Positions 1-7,899 of a stretch of DNA of 64,000 nt are shown one piece after another; position 1 is the first letter of the stretch, and every line of letters starts with the position of its first letter. The notes below the pieces were generated by a model. The model made no database searches. It was given only the letters and a program-made list of their open reading frames with translations, and was not told where the DNA came from. Source of the DNA: an uncultured Granulosicoccaceae bacterium (GTDB lineage: Bacteria; Pseudomonadota; Gammaproteobacteria; Granulosicoccales; Granulosicoccaceae); assembly GCA_938007995.1 (NCBI GenBank), contig CALLLW010000005.1, positions 1 through 64,000 on the forward strand. The letters run 5' to 3'. The position numbers and the translations under genes are program-made.

Positions 1-714
1 GGCTATTTTGTGCCGGAGAATATATCCGACACATTGCATAAATGGCTTAAAGATCACCGCGACAAAAACATAGACCCCTACCAGCAGCTGGCAGACGATT
101 GGCTTGTGAACCGGATACCTCAGGACGTGACTGAGCAATACCTGCGACAGGAATACGGATGGACAAAAACTAAAGTAAACGAGATTCTGGTCCGTGCAAC
201 GAGAGAGGGTTGGGCAGAACGAAAAGAAGGCTATGGCTGGCGCTTTCTTCCTGTTGCAAAGACACCAGAATCGTTTGATCAAATATACCGATTCCGGTTG
301 TCGATTGAGCCTGCTGCTATGCTCGAGCCTACATTTAAGTTAGATAAAAAAGTACTGACCGAACAACGCCGTCTTCAGGAACATCTGCTAGAAACAGATT
401 TGGGAAGTATGCTCGATGAAACGCTGCTCGCCAATGGATCTATATTTCATGAAGAGATAATTAAACTCTCGGGCAATCCGTTTTTTTTGATGGCTCTACA
501 ACGAGTGAACAGGATGCGCCGGCTAATGGAATACCGAGCAAAAATTGACCATGAACGATTGGTTGTGCAATGTACAGAGCACCTGGAGATTCTCGATCTA
601 CTGGAAAGCGGCGACGTGACTGATGCCTCTAACAAAATGCGTGAACACTTAAGTGGCGCACTTGAGCGCAAATCTCCATTGGCCTGGAGCTGGGCAAGTG
701 GCACTGAAGCATAG
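1..714 (+). CDS. FCD/GntR-type transcriptional regulator, 5' end cut by window edge
   Basis: The frame is open to the first base, so this is probably the C-terminal part of a longer regulator; a GTG at position 10 could also start it. Roughly the first 80 residues hold a winged-helix-like segment (an LRQEYGWTK-type recognition region followed by GYGWRF). The rest resembles an all-helical FCD ligand-binding domain, with a RLSIEPAA segment, FHEEIIKLSGNPFF and a C-terminal DASNKMREHL helix typical of the family. FCD regulators sense small organic acids or sugars and repress nearby catabolic genes. The ligand is unknown. The nearest gene is the minus-strand PNPOx-like gene, whose upstream palindrome is a possible target, though nothing links the two directly. 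Confidence 0.75.
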   Translation, partial: GYFVPENISDTLHKWLKDHRDKNIDPYQQLADDWLVNRIPQDVTEQYLRQEYGWTKTKVNEILVRATREGWAERKEGYGWRFLPVAKTPESFDQIYRFRLSIEPAAMLEPTFKLDKKVLTEQRRLQEHLLETDLGSMLDETLLANGSIFHEEIIKLSGNPFFLMALQRVNRMRRLMEYRAKIDHERLVVQCTEHLEILDLLESGDVTDASNKMREHLSGALERKSPLAWSWASGTEA

Positions 715-935
715 ATCAGATACTGCCTTCAAATATAAATCGGTATTAGAGAAATAGTTCCACAGATAAAAATGCCGCAAGTCATGGAGCACCCTCCGAA
801 GACTACAGTCGCGTACAAATCGAATAGGTGAACCTTTCGTCCGCGTTAGAGTAAGAATTCAGCGAATTTCCACCAAGAACTGATTAAGGCGAAGGACTGG
901 CCGACAGTACTCATTCGCTGTCCTTCTGATCTCCG

Positions 936-1544
936 TCAATCGGTTGATCCCTTATAGGCTGGCCAACGTGGGGGAACTGCGTCCTTGAGGCTGTCGAAGT
1001 TTTTCCAGGCTGGCTCAACAGGCTCGATGTTCGGTTTTGGAGCGTACACTGACTCTTCGACAAGCACGAGGTTCGGAATATAGCGGGGACAATTGGGGAA
1101 AATTGCTTGCGCCTTTACTCGAACTATCAATTGCGCACCTACCGTCTTAGCCAATAGCGGGTCATCAGCCGACACTGTCGCGGAACCGTTAACTCTGAGC
1201 CGCCGTGGGCTTCCGTGGAGGTTTATGAATAATAATCCTACGTTTGGATTCACTGTGATGTTACCAAGGCTTTTAAACATCCCGTTACCATCGTAGTCTG
1301 GCCAGGCGATCTCGTCCGGGCCGATAACTTGTACAAAGCCCGCCGAACCACCCTTAAACGAACAGTCTGAACGACCTTCCGCATCGGCGCTTGCAAGAAA
1401 AAAGTAAATTGAGTTCTCGATAAACGTTTTATCGTCATCAGAGAAAGAAGTGTTTGTTAGTTTTTCTTCCAGCCTATCAGCAATTCGTCGACTTTCAAAT
1501 TTATCTTGAAGTTTGCGATTCCCTTCGTGATACATACTGGACAT
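936..1544 (-). CDS. pyridoxamine 5'-phosphate oxidase-fold family protein
   Basis: A 202-residue protein with the split-barrel PNPOx-like flavin-binding fold: IYFFLASADAEGRSDCS near residue 47, then GPDEIAWPDYDGNGMFKSLGN, then NPNVGLLFINLHGSPRRLRVNG. These are typical of small FMN-binding oxidoreductases rather than of biosynthetic PdxH, so the substrate cannot be named. The ATG start is supported by an AGGAG about nine bases upstream. A perfect 16-bp palindrome and a second inverted repeat lie 80-120 bp upstream and may control it. Confidence 0.75.
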   Translation of the reverse strand: MSSMYHEGNRKLQDKFESRRIADRLEEKLTNTSFSDDDKTFIENSIYFFLASADAEGRSDCSFKGGSAGFVQVIGPDEIAWPDYDGNGMFKSLGNITVNPNVGLLFINLHGSPRRLRVNGSATVSADDPLLAKTVGAQLIVRVKAQAIFPNCPRYIPNLVLVEESVYAPKPNIEPVEPAWKNFDSLKDAVPPRWPAYKGSTD

Positions 1545-1865
1545 TATCTGAGCTCCTGTTACTAGTCAGTTCTGTTATCTTGTCTGTAAATACGCAGTGC
1601 CAGCCCCCTTTGCATAAGTACGCATAATATATATTATGTTAAATTCATTATGTGATGAATTGGGGATGGTTCTGCTGTAACTATTGTGATTCCTAGTAAA
1701 AAAAGGACCATCGCGGGATTAAAGTAGTCACTTCGGGAGTAAAACTGGTAACAAGGTTGAGATTTTGTCCCCAACCGTTTGTATTCGATGTATTGATTTC
1801 TCCGAAATGAAATACGCTAACGGATCTGTTTTAAGTCCAAGGTGTCTGATAAGTCTAAACTTCGG
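1545..1865. other. intergenic region between PNPOx-like and TniQ-like genes
   Basis: About 320 bp, AT-rich, without a convincing gene. It holds the palindrome cluster at 1623-1661 and otherwise nothing I recognise. It lies upstream of the PNPOx-like gene and downstream of the TniQ-like gene, both read on the minus strand. Confidence 0.5.
1623..1661. promoter_or_regulatory. perfect 16-bp palindrome plus second inverted repeat (putative operators)
   Basis: CATAATATATATTATG at 1623-1638 is a perfect palindrome. It is followed at 1642-1661 by AATTCAT, a six-base spacer and ATGAATT, a second 7-bp inverted repeat. Both lie 80-120 bp upstream of the PNPOx-like start. The geometry suits a dimeric regulator. 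The AT-rich composition makes chance palindromes more likely, so function is inferred only. Confidence 0.45.
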
Positions 1866-3284
1866 CTATTGACAAACGTAGTCTTTGAAAATGCTCTTCA
1901 ATGATAAATCACTTCGAACTTCATGCAGAAACAGTCCGCTATCCGTTGGATCGGTTTTCAAGAGGTATTTCGGTTCCTCGATGATAAGGTCACTGTAAGA
2001 AGCAGTATCCACTTTATCTGAAAAATGTTGCTTAGCAGCTTCCAAGAGCTTTGTACGCATCCATATTCGTGTGCATTCAAGTGTATAGGCTTTGTTTCTA
2101 TTTAGCTTGCTCCGTCTGTATTCGTCTTTGGTTGGTATAGAGATCCGGAAATCTCTCCCAGGACCGGCTAGCCAAGACAACCAGAAAAAAGAAATACCAG
2201 CGCTGCCATAGCCCAAGGATCTCAGTCCTTTTTCCCATTGAGAGTATTTATTCCTAATGCAGTTGTGGTCGTAAAAATCATGGACGGAACTTAAGCACGA
2301 GCTCGCTCTAACTATTTGCCTGTCAACAAATTCAACGGCTTCTCTAAATATCTGTTCAATTTCCGCTGTATTTTCGTGGCGGAGTGTCTGCAGGTGATCA
2401 TGAAAACTTTCGTCGGTACGAAGATAATCATCAGAGTAACTATAGTTACTCCCATGAAAATTATCTATCTGCGTGGCGCGTGTGGTTTTTTGTGGACGAG
2501 TTATTTTGTAGTTTACAGATAGCTTATGACGCACAACTTTGTTGTGCTTACTAAGGCACTTCCCTAACCAAGAAGGTCCACCAAATAGCTTATAGTAACT
2601 ACTTAAACTATCTTGTTCTGTTGTTGGTGTTGCCCAAATATATTCTTTGTTATGTATTCCATGATGGGCAGCTCTGATTTTAGCATTGGTTTCTGTGACC
2701 CATCTTTGATAGTTGGTTGATAAGTTTATTTTCGCCTTTTTTAATGTATCTGAGGCCCAATCGTCTGGTTTCGAAAATGGGGTATAACCGCAATGGTTGC
2801 AACAAAATCCACATCGCGTATAACGCGCTTCAAATGCTCCCAGTTCCGCACCACAGGATACACACGACGGCTGTAAATCAATATGGTGTAGCGGGCATTT
2901 AGCCCAGTCTGGGGACTGATGGAATATCAGGTGTACACCATGAACGAAACACTCAGAGCAAATTCTTAAATTGTTATGCCACCTTTTAATTTTTGAAACA
3001 CGGAAATAATAATTTATTGATGCACTGCTATCTAAGCAGGGAAAATCATCCTGAAACGACAACGAGAGCATGTCACTAGTCCAGCCAGTGGAATTCAAAA
3101 CTCTTTCAAAGTTAAAAGAACTTTTACGTAAGTCTTTAGAGGAGAATCTGATATCGTCAGGTTTTAGAAATACTCTTTTGATGTCACTCTGATTCAGAGC
3201 GTTGAGATTTTGAATCTTATTGACTATGGTGTATATGCTCTCCCCTATTGGAGACCAGCCACTCGCTACCGCTAAATTTCCCAT
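1866..3284 (-). CDS. TniQ-family zinc-finger protein
   Basis: A 472-residue protein with the cysteine/histidine pattern of TniQ/TnsD proteins: CSEC at residues 109-112, a HQ pair before CPLHH at 130-134, CVSC at 141-144 and a CGFCCNHCG cluster at 158-166. The N-terminus (GESIYTIVNKIQ) resembles the ES-start segment of TniQ. The C-terminal 280 residues are basic and aromatic without a domain I can name. TniQ proteins choose target sites for Tn7- or Tn5053-like transposition. Here no TniA/TnsB transposase or TniB/TnsC ATPase is visible. An AGGAGG seven bases upstream supports the start. It is divergent from a tyrosine recombinase, and the region is AT-richer than the rest, which suggests transfer. 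It may instead be a TniQ-derived DNA-binding protein with another role. Confidence 0.7.
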   Translation of the reverse strand: MGNLAVASGWSPIGESIYTIVNKIQNLNALNQSDIKRVFLKPDDIRFSSKDLRKSSFNFERVLNSTGWTSDMLSLSFQDDFPCLDSSASINYYFRVSKIKRWHNNLRICSECFVHGVHLIFHQSPDWAKCPLHHIDLQPSCVSCGAELGAFEARYTRCGFCCNHCGYTPFSKPDDWASDTLKKAKINLSTNYQRWVTETNAKIRAAHHGIHNKEYIWATPTTEQDSLSSYYKLFGGPSWLGKCLSKHNKVVRHKLSVNYKITRPQKTTRATQIDNFHGSNYSYSDDYLRTDESFHDHLQTLRHENTAEIEQIFREAVEFVDRQIVRASSCLSSVHDFYDHNCIRNKYSQWEKGLRSLGYGSAGISFFWLSWLAGPGRDFRISIPTKDEYRRSKLNRNKAYTLECTRIWMRTKLLEAAKQHFSDKVDTASYSDLIIEEPKYLLKTDPTDSGLFLHEVRSDLSLKSIFKDYVCQ

Positions 3285-3473
3285 CTGACATCCTCCTAGT
3301 ATATAACAGTGACAATGTGTTTATCAGTTTGCAACGAGTAAATCAATTCATACATACTTTAATTTAGCGCCTCTATTTAATTCTTTTCGCCTAACACCTG
3401 TGTAGAGTGACAATTTACTTAGTATGCAAATATTCTGGCTAAATAATCCGTGAAAATACCATTATTACGGATT

Positions 3474-3479
3474 TATAAT
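3474..3479 (+). promoter_or_regulatory. -10 box upstream of the tyrosine recombinase
   Basis: A perfect TATAAT lies in the 205-bp divergent intergenic region, with only a weak -35 about 17 bases upstream. Transcription would begin near 3486, which is why I prefer the ATG at 3517 over the GTG at 3490. The same intergenic region carries two copies of AGTGACAAT about 100 bp apart (near 3308 and 3408), which could be protein-binding repeats. Confidence 0.4.
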
Positions 3480-3516
3480 CGCCTCATAGGTGTCCTTCCC
3501 CTATAGTGACCAATCT

Positions 3517-4314
3517 ATGGCGAAACCACACAAATCCGGTCAGGCTCGCGTACCTACCCTGAAAGAAAAGAAGCATCTCTTTCGAGTGATCAAAGACCAT
3601 CGGTATCCCGAGAAAAATACCGCGATCATGCAGCTGAGCTTCTGTTTAGGTCTCCGGGTCCAGGAAATCGCCCTGCTCGAAATCAAAGACGTTTGCTCGC
3701 TTGGCCCTGCGCGTAAAACCGTTGGCAGATCCTTCAAGCTAAAGCAGATCTTAAAACTCCCTGCCGCGTATACCAAAGGCGCTGGTGCGATGGGAAGATC
3801 GGAAAGCAAGTACGAACGCAAAAGAGTTTCGTTTACAGTTCAACAATTCGACCAATTGCTAAAACAAGTGGAAAAATTGGCTCATGCCAACGCCGAAATT
3901 GTTGCTGAAGATTTCTATCCGCCGATAACCAAGCACAAAGGGAAATCTCGCGATCTACCCATGATTGACGATGATCTACGAGATGCACTGACCGATTATC
4001 TGCAAGTCAGACTTGATATCGATATAGGCGCGTTGCCCACTGACAAGCTATTTATGACACAGAAAAAACAGCCCTACTCTCCCAACACCTTGCAGGAACA
4101 CATGGCACTGATGTTAAGGGGATGGGCAGGAATAGAAAACGCATCCTCTCACAGTGGCAGACGTGCTCTGATGACCGATATCATTCATAATCAGGGAAAG
4201 TCAGTGAAAGTGGCGCAGAAGATCGCAGGACACGTTAGTCCTGCCACTACATTGATCTATGAAGAACCACCAGAAGTAGAAATAGCTGAGGCGTTAAAGA
4301 ATACAAAGAAATGA
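3517..4314 (+). CDS. tyrosine recombinase / phage-type integrase
   Basis: A 265-residue site-specific recombinase with all catalytic positions in place, counted from the ATG: Arg47 (GLRVQE), a beta-hairpin Lys near 143 (KGKSRDLP), His212 and Arg215 (HSGRR), His239 (GHVS) and the nucleophile Tyr248 (LIYEE). A GTG at 3490 would add nine residues but sits only about ten bases after a TATAAT. It is short, without the full N-terminal arm- and core-binding region of typical phage integrases. No flanking tRNA or clear att repeats were found. The divergent TniQ-like gene suggests they belong to one mobile element. Confidence 0.85.
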   Translation: MAKPHKSGQARVPTLKEKKHLFRVIKDHRYPEKNTAIMQLSFCLGLRVQEIALLEIKDVCSLGPARKTVGRSFKLKQILKLPAAYTKGAGAMGRSESKYERKRVSFTVQQFDQLLKQVEKLAHANAEIVAEDFYPPITKHKGKSRDLPMIDDDLRDALTDYLQVRLDIDIGALPTDKLFMTQKKQPYSPNTLQEHMALMLRGWAGIENASSHSGRRALMTDIIHNQGKSVKVAQKIAGHVSPATTLIYEEPPEVEIAEALKNTKK

Positions 4315-4519
4315 ACATAGATCGGCATGCTTCTTGCTCAGCATTGAGAAAAATTTTCGTTAGGCATACCATACGATACCTCCATTTTTGTAGTAAGAGC
4401 ATTGTGAACTTATAATAACGCCAGCTTCAGTCGCCCATTGCGTCCTGTTTAATAGGCCGTAAAACGGAGCGCCATTTCTGGAAATGTACTCACGCGACGC
4501 AACCAGTACAAAGTGATGG

Positions 4520-5008
4520 TCAAACACTTTTTCTATACGCCCGACGATAAAGCATCATAGTGAGATCATCCGGGTGACCACCTTCTTTCAACATGGCGGT
4601 TATTGCTAAGCCTGTTAGCTGCTTGAGTGCCTCCTCAATCGGGCCTTTGTGAATAAAACTCTCAATTATATCTATCGGCAAATTATCAGTTAGTCCATCG
4701 CTACATATCATTAGTGTGTCATACGGAGCCAATTCAATCGGAGCACCGACCTCTATTCGCATTTCCTTATGGCCAACAATGTTTGACACCCAATGGCGGT
4801 CATCATGGGTATGTGATACTTCCGCATCGAGATAACCCGATTCGATACCATAACCGACAGGTGAGTGAGGTACGCTCTGAAATTTCTTCAGTCCCCGTTG
4901 ACCAACTACCATGATTGAGGAATCTCCTAAGTGGTACGGGCGCATCACCGAAGTAAGCGCGCGATGCAGCACGTACTTGACGTGCGCGTATTGATAACAA
5001 CGTAGATC
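4520..5008 (-). pseudogene. C-terminal fragment of a PP2C-type protein phosphatase
   Basis: The readable frame (GTG at 4972, open back to a stop at 5009) carries only the C-terminal half of a PP2C/SpoIIE-like phosphatase: LGDSSIMVVG, then DTLMICSDGLTDN and GHPDDLTMML, which contain the family's metal-binding aspartates. The N-terminal DG motif and the first half of the catalytic domain are missing, so the protein cannot be a normal phosphatase. I found no in-frame remainder upstream. It lies between the recombinase gene and an IS66 remnant, so deletion during mobile-element activity is the likely cause. Confidence 0.65.
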
Positions 5009-5258
5009 CTAAGTTGCGTGGACTTGTTGGAGTATCACTGAGACGTTTGTGACCGAATTAACAAATGCCAGCATTCAGTAAAAATGCTGTGGCAGAAGCA
5101 CGCGAGAAGCGCTATTTTTCTTTTCAGAGTTTGCGGTAGGAACGGTTGTTGTGTTTCTTTGACTCTGAAGATGCAACCAGCGTCTTTGATCCAGGCTTCA
5201 CCGCGGATTCGTTCTTACGACTCAACGTAAAATACGCTACAGGCCGCCTTCGGATTTT

Positions 5259-5957
5259 CTAGGGTGACGGGAAACTCGCGTAGCGTGACGCTACCTCTTC
5301 TTTTGTGAGATTCCAAGGCAGCAGTGCCTCTATCTCTTCAACGCTCGAACAGTTCGGCAACTCGCTGAGCAGCACACTTAAGTACTGTTGCGGGTTGTGG
5401 CCATTCACTCTGGCGGTCTCTATCAGGCTGAATATCCGGCCACTGGCTTCAGCTCCTGCGGGGGTATCGGCAAAGATAAAATTCTTGCGCGCAATTGCTA
5501 TCGTTTAGGCCACATGCTCTGATTTGATGTTTGAGATTGGCAGCCTGCCATCGTAGCAGTAGGTCTGTAGTTGCTCTGCATGTTTGATCAGATACGATAG
5601 CGCATCGCGAGTGCCCGGATGCCGTACTCCCTGAGCCTGAGTCTGTTTGGCCCATTCAATGAATGACTGCCAGTGCGGTAAGGCTTCGGCCTGGCGTACC
5701 TTGAGTTTCTCCTCAGCACTGAGCGTCTTGATGCGGGCTTCGATCTGGTATAACTCGTTGTAGCGTTGCAGGCCTTCACTGGCCACTGAACCCTTGGCCC
5801 TTCTTCCACGATTGATGAACAGATACATTGATCGATCTGCCGGGTCACGCTGTAGCGACATCGATACGATGGTGGCCAGTCCGTCGATCTGCTTACGCAT
5901 ATCGACAGGATGACGGTAGACAAAGATCGCCTGTGGCGTCCAACGCTGAGTGTTCAT
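5259..5957 (-). pseudogene. IS66 tnpB::tnpC fusion remnant with in-frame stop
   Basis: The first ~50 residues match IS66 TnpB (VYRHPVDMRKQIDGLA, then YLFINRGRR). Without a stop the frame then continues as the C-terminal part of the TnpC transposase (LQRYNELYQIEARIKTL, then LPISNIKSEHVA). A TAA at 5505-5507 replaces the lysine codon expected after HVA. Beyond it the TnpC tail goes on in the same frame (RKNFIFADTPAGAEASGRIF) to a TAG at 5259. A large in-frame deletion thus removed the end of tnpB and most of tnpC including the catalytic core. Not a functional transposase. Confidence 0.75.
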
Positions 5958-6265
5958 TGTGAGTCACCAGTGTGGATACTCAGGGTGATCTGATCACCGA
6001 TGTTTAACACAATCTGCGGGCCGGTGAGCCTGGCAGTGGCGGAGGCTTCATTGTCAGCCGGTGGCGCAGTTGTGACGACTTGCTTAAAGGCTGATGGCGC
6101 GGGCGTGTGCTGCTCACCGACGCGGATAAAGCCGCGCCACCGGGAGAAGGTTGAAACTGCCAACTCCCGGCGATTGCAGAATGACTCCAGGGTCTCGTCG
6201 CTCTGCTCGTATTCAGCTATCAGCACTTTCCATTGATCAGCGCTTCGTCTTTGTCTGTGGGGCAT
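5954..6265 (-). CDS. tnpA: IS66-family accessory protein TnpA
   Basis: A 103-residue helix-turn-helix protein with the typical TnpA start (RSADQWKVLIAEYEQS, then FCNRRELAVSTFSRWR). Its 3' end overlaps the tnpB start by four bases (ATGA), as in intact IS66 elements. It appears full length but lies in an element whose transposase is destroyed. Confidence 0.8.
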   Translation of the reverse strand: MPHRQRRSADQWKVLIAEYEQSDETLESFCNRRELAVSTFSRWRGFIRVGEQHTPAPSAFKQVVTTAPPADNEASATARLTGPQIVLNIGDQITLSIHTGDSQ

Positions 6266-6348
6266 TCGGTTTACTCACTTTGGATAGGAGCGAGTACTTT
6301 CCGGATGCCTATGTGTTTTTGCGATGACGTGGTGCATCGAGCGCTTAC

Positions 6349-6653
6349 CAATACACAGTAGCCGACACAGAGCCTCTTCCGATTTAGTTGACTCCTGAAT
6401 TATTAGGTTCACGAGGTAACTAAATCAGGGGAGACTCCAGTTATCCGGGCAGTTAGTTATTATGCTGATATTTATTGTTGCGATCCGGGTTGTTTCGGGT
6501 TGCCTGATAACGCGCCTGGTAGTCAGCAACTGATGGAATTATTTGATTGATTCGGCCGCATTTTGTTGAGCTACATGTTTATTGGTAACGATGCTTTGCT
6601 TCGTTTTTCGGTGATATGATCTTCATTCGTTTTATACGTGGTCAGGACAGAGC
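6349..6653. other. intergenic region upstream of manD-like gene
   Basis: About 305 bp without a gene. A 9-bp inverted repeat, GATTTAGTT at 6381-6389 and AACTAAATC at 6418-6426, lies just outside the IS66 end and could be a hairpin or operator. TATGAT at 6615-6620 is a possible -10 for the following gene, with no good -35. An AGGA seven bases before the ATG at 6654 is the ribosome site. Confidence 0.4.
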
Positions 6654-7880
6654 ATGAAAATCACTGATGCGAAAGTATTTGTTGGAGGCCCCGGTAAGAA
6701 CTATGTGACACTGAAGATTCAGACTGACCAGGGAATCTACGGGCTCGGGGATGCGACGCTCAATAACAGGGAGACGTTGCCGGCGTGTTATCTCGAAGAG
6801 TATTTAATCCCTAATCTTGTTGGTAAGGATCCACGCAATAGCGAGGATATCTGGCAGTTTTTTTATCGTGGCGCTTATTTTCGGAAAGGACCGGTGGCTA
6901 TGGCTGCGTTCGGGGCGATTGATATGGCTTTGTGGGATATAAAGGCCAAGCTTGCAAATATGCCGCTATACCAGCTGTTTGGCGGTAAAAGTCGCGACGG
7001 TGCCATGCTTTATTCCCATGCAGCCGGGTCTGATCTAGAGCACTTAATGGATTCAATTGGTGCTCAGATTGAGCAGGGTTACAAAGCGGTGCGTGTGCAG
7101 TGTGGAGTGCCGGGTATGCCTGCGGCGAGCTATGGTGTACCTGAGGGCAGTGGCGATAACAGGCATTTCATAACTGACTTTTCCGGTATAAAACCAAAGC
7201 TTGAGATCTGGGATGCCGATTGCTACATGCGCTTTATGCCAGACGCACTGATGCAGGTGCGTGAACGCTTTGGTGCAGAGCTTAAATTACTGCATGATGT
7301 GCATCATCGGTTAAGGCCGAGGGAATCTGCCGAGTTTGCCAGGCAGGTTGAGCCTGCACGATTGTTCTGGCTGGAAGATCCTACTCCAGCTGATGATCAG
7401 AATGCACTCAGGCTGCTGCGTTCACACTCAACGGCACCAATTGCTATTGGTGAGGTGTTTAATTCGGTATGGGACTGCAAGCAACTGATAGAAGAAGAGT
7501 TGATTGATTTTATCCGTGTTGCTGTGACTTATGCCGGGGGTATAACTCATGTTAAGCGAATAGTTGATCTGGCTGATCTTCATCATGTGCGAACCGGGTT
7601 TCACGGCGCGCCCAGTCACTCGCCGATATCAATGGCGGCACAGGCTCATCTTAATGTCTGGGCGCCCAACTTTGGCATACAGGAATATCTGGTGCTGGGT
7701 TCACCGGAATGCGATGCGTTGTTTCCATCAAAGCACAGGGTAGAGCAGGGCTTAATGTATGTCAGTAATGAGCCGGGATTAGGTGTCGACTTTGATGAGA
7801 GAGAGGCGCAACGCTACAGATACCAACCGGGGAGTCATCCGGTGGTTAGACTGCAGGATGGCACGCTCTGGAATTATTAG
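6654..7880 (+). CDS. manD: enolase-superfamily D-mannonate dehydratase (ManD/RspA type)
   Basis: A 408-residue enolase-superfamily enzyme. Metal ligands are Asp215 (HDVHH), Glu241 (LEDPTP) and Glu267 (AIGEVF). Arg147, Tyr160 and His217 correspond to the residues known in ManD enzymes, and HGAPSHSP near the end is also typical. These dehydrate D-mannonate (or D-gluconate in low-efficiency members) to 2-keto-3-deoxygluconate in hexuronate degradation. No KDG kinase, aldolase or uronate isomerase lies nearby, so it appears to act alone here. RspA-like members with weak activity cannot be excluded. Its downstream neighbour is on the opposite strand. Confidence 0.85.
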   Translation: MKITDAKVFVGGPGKNYVTLKIQTDQGIYGLGDATLNNRETLPACYLEEYLIPNLVGKDPRNSEDIWQFFYRGAYFRKGPVAMAAFGAIDMALWDIKAKLANMPLYQLFGGKSRDGAMLYSHAAGSDLEHLMDSIGAQIEQGYKAVRVQCGVPGMPAASYGVPEGSGDNRHFITDFSGIKPKLEIWDADCYMRFMPDALMQVRERFGAELKLLHDVHHRLRPRESAEFARQVEPARLFWLEDPTPADDQNALRLLRSHSTAPIAIGEVFNSVWDCKQLIEEELIDFIRVAVTYAGGITHVKRIVDLADLHHVRTGFHGAPSHSPISMAAQAHLNVWAPNFGIQEYLVLGSPECDALFPSKHRVEQGLMYVSNEPGLGVDFDEREAQRYRYQPGSHPVVRLQDGTLWNY

Positions 7881-7899
7881 CCGGATAACACAAAGTAGA

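Larger units (their letters stand above)
5227..6348 (-). mobile_element. IS66-family element remnant, internally deleted
   Basis: Both apparent ends begin with GTAA when read inwards (GTAAAATACG at 5227; GTAAGCGCTC from 6348 on the minus strand), as IS66 ends do. Inside are tnpA, the first part of tnpB and the last part of tnpC. At about 1.1 kb it is less than half the usual 2.5-2.8 kb. The 8-bp flanks do not match (gactcaac versus caatacac), so no target duplication remains. The element is non-autonomous and ancient or rearranged. Confidence 0.7.

Noticed and set aside
1866..4314. Complete Tn7-like or CRISPR-associated transposon
   Set aside because: Only a TniQ-like protein is present; no TnsA, TnsB, TnsC or Cas genes are found nearby.
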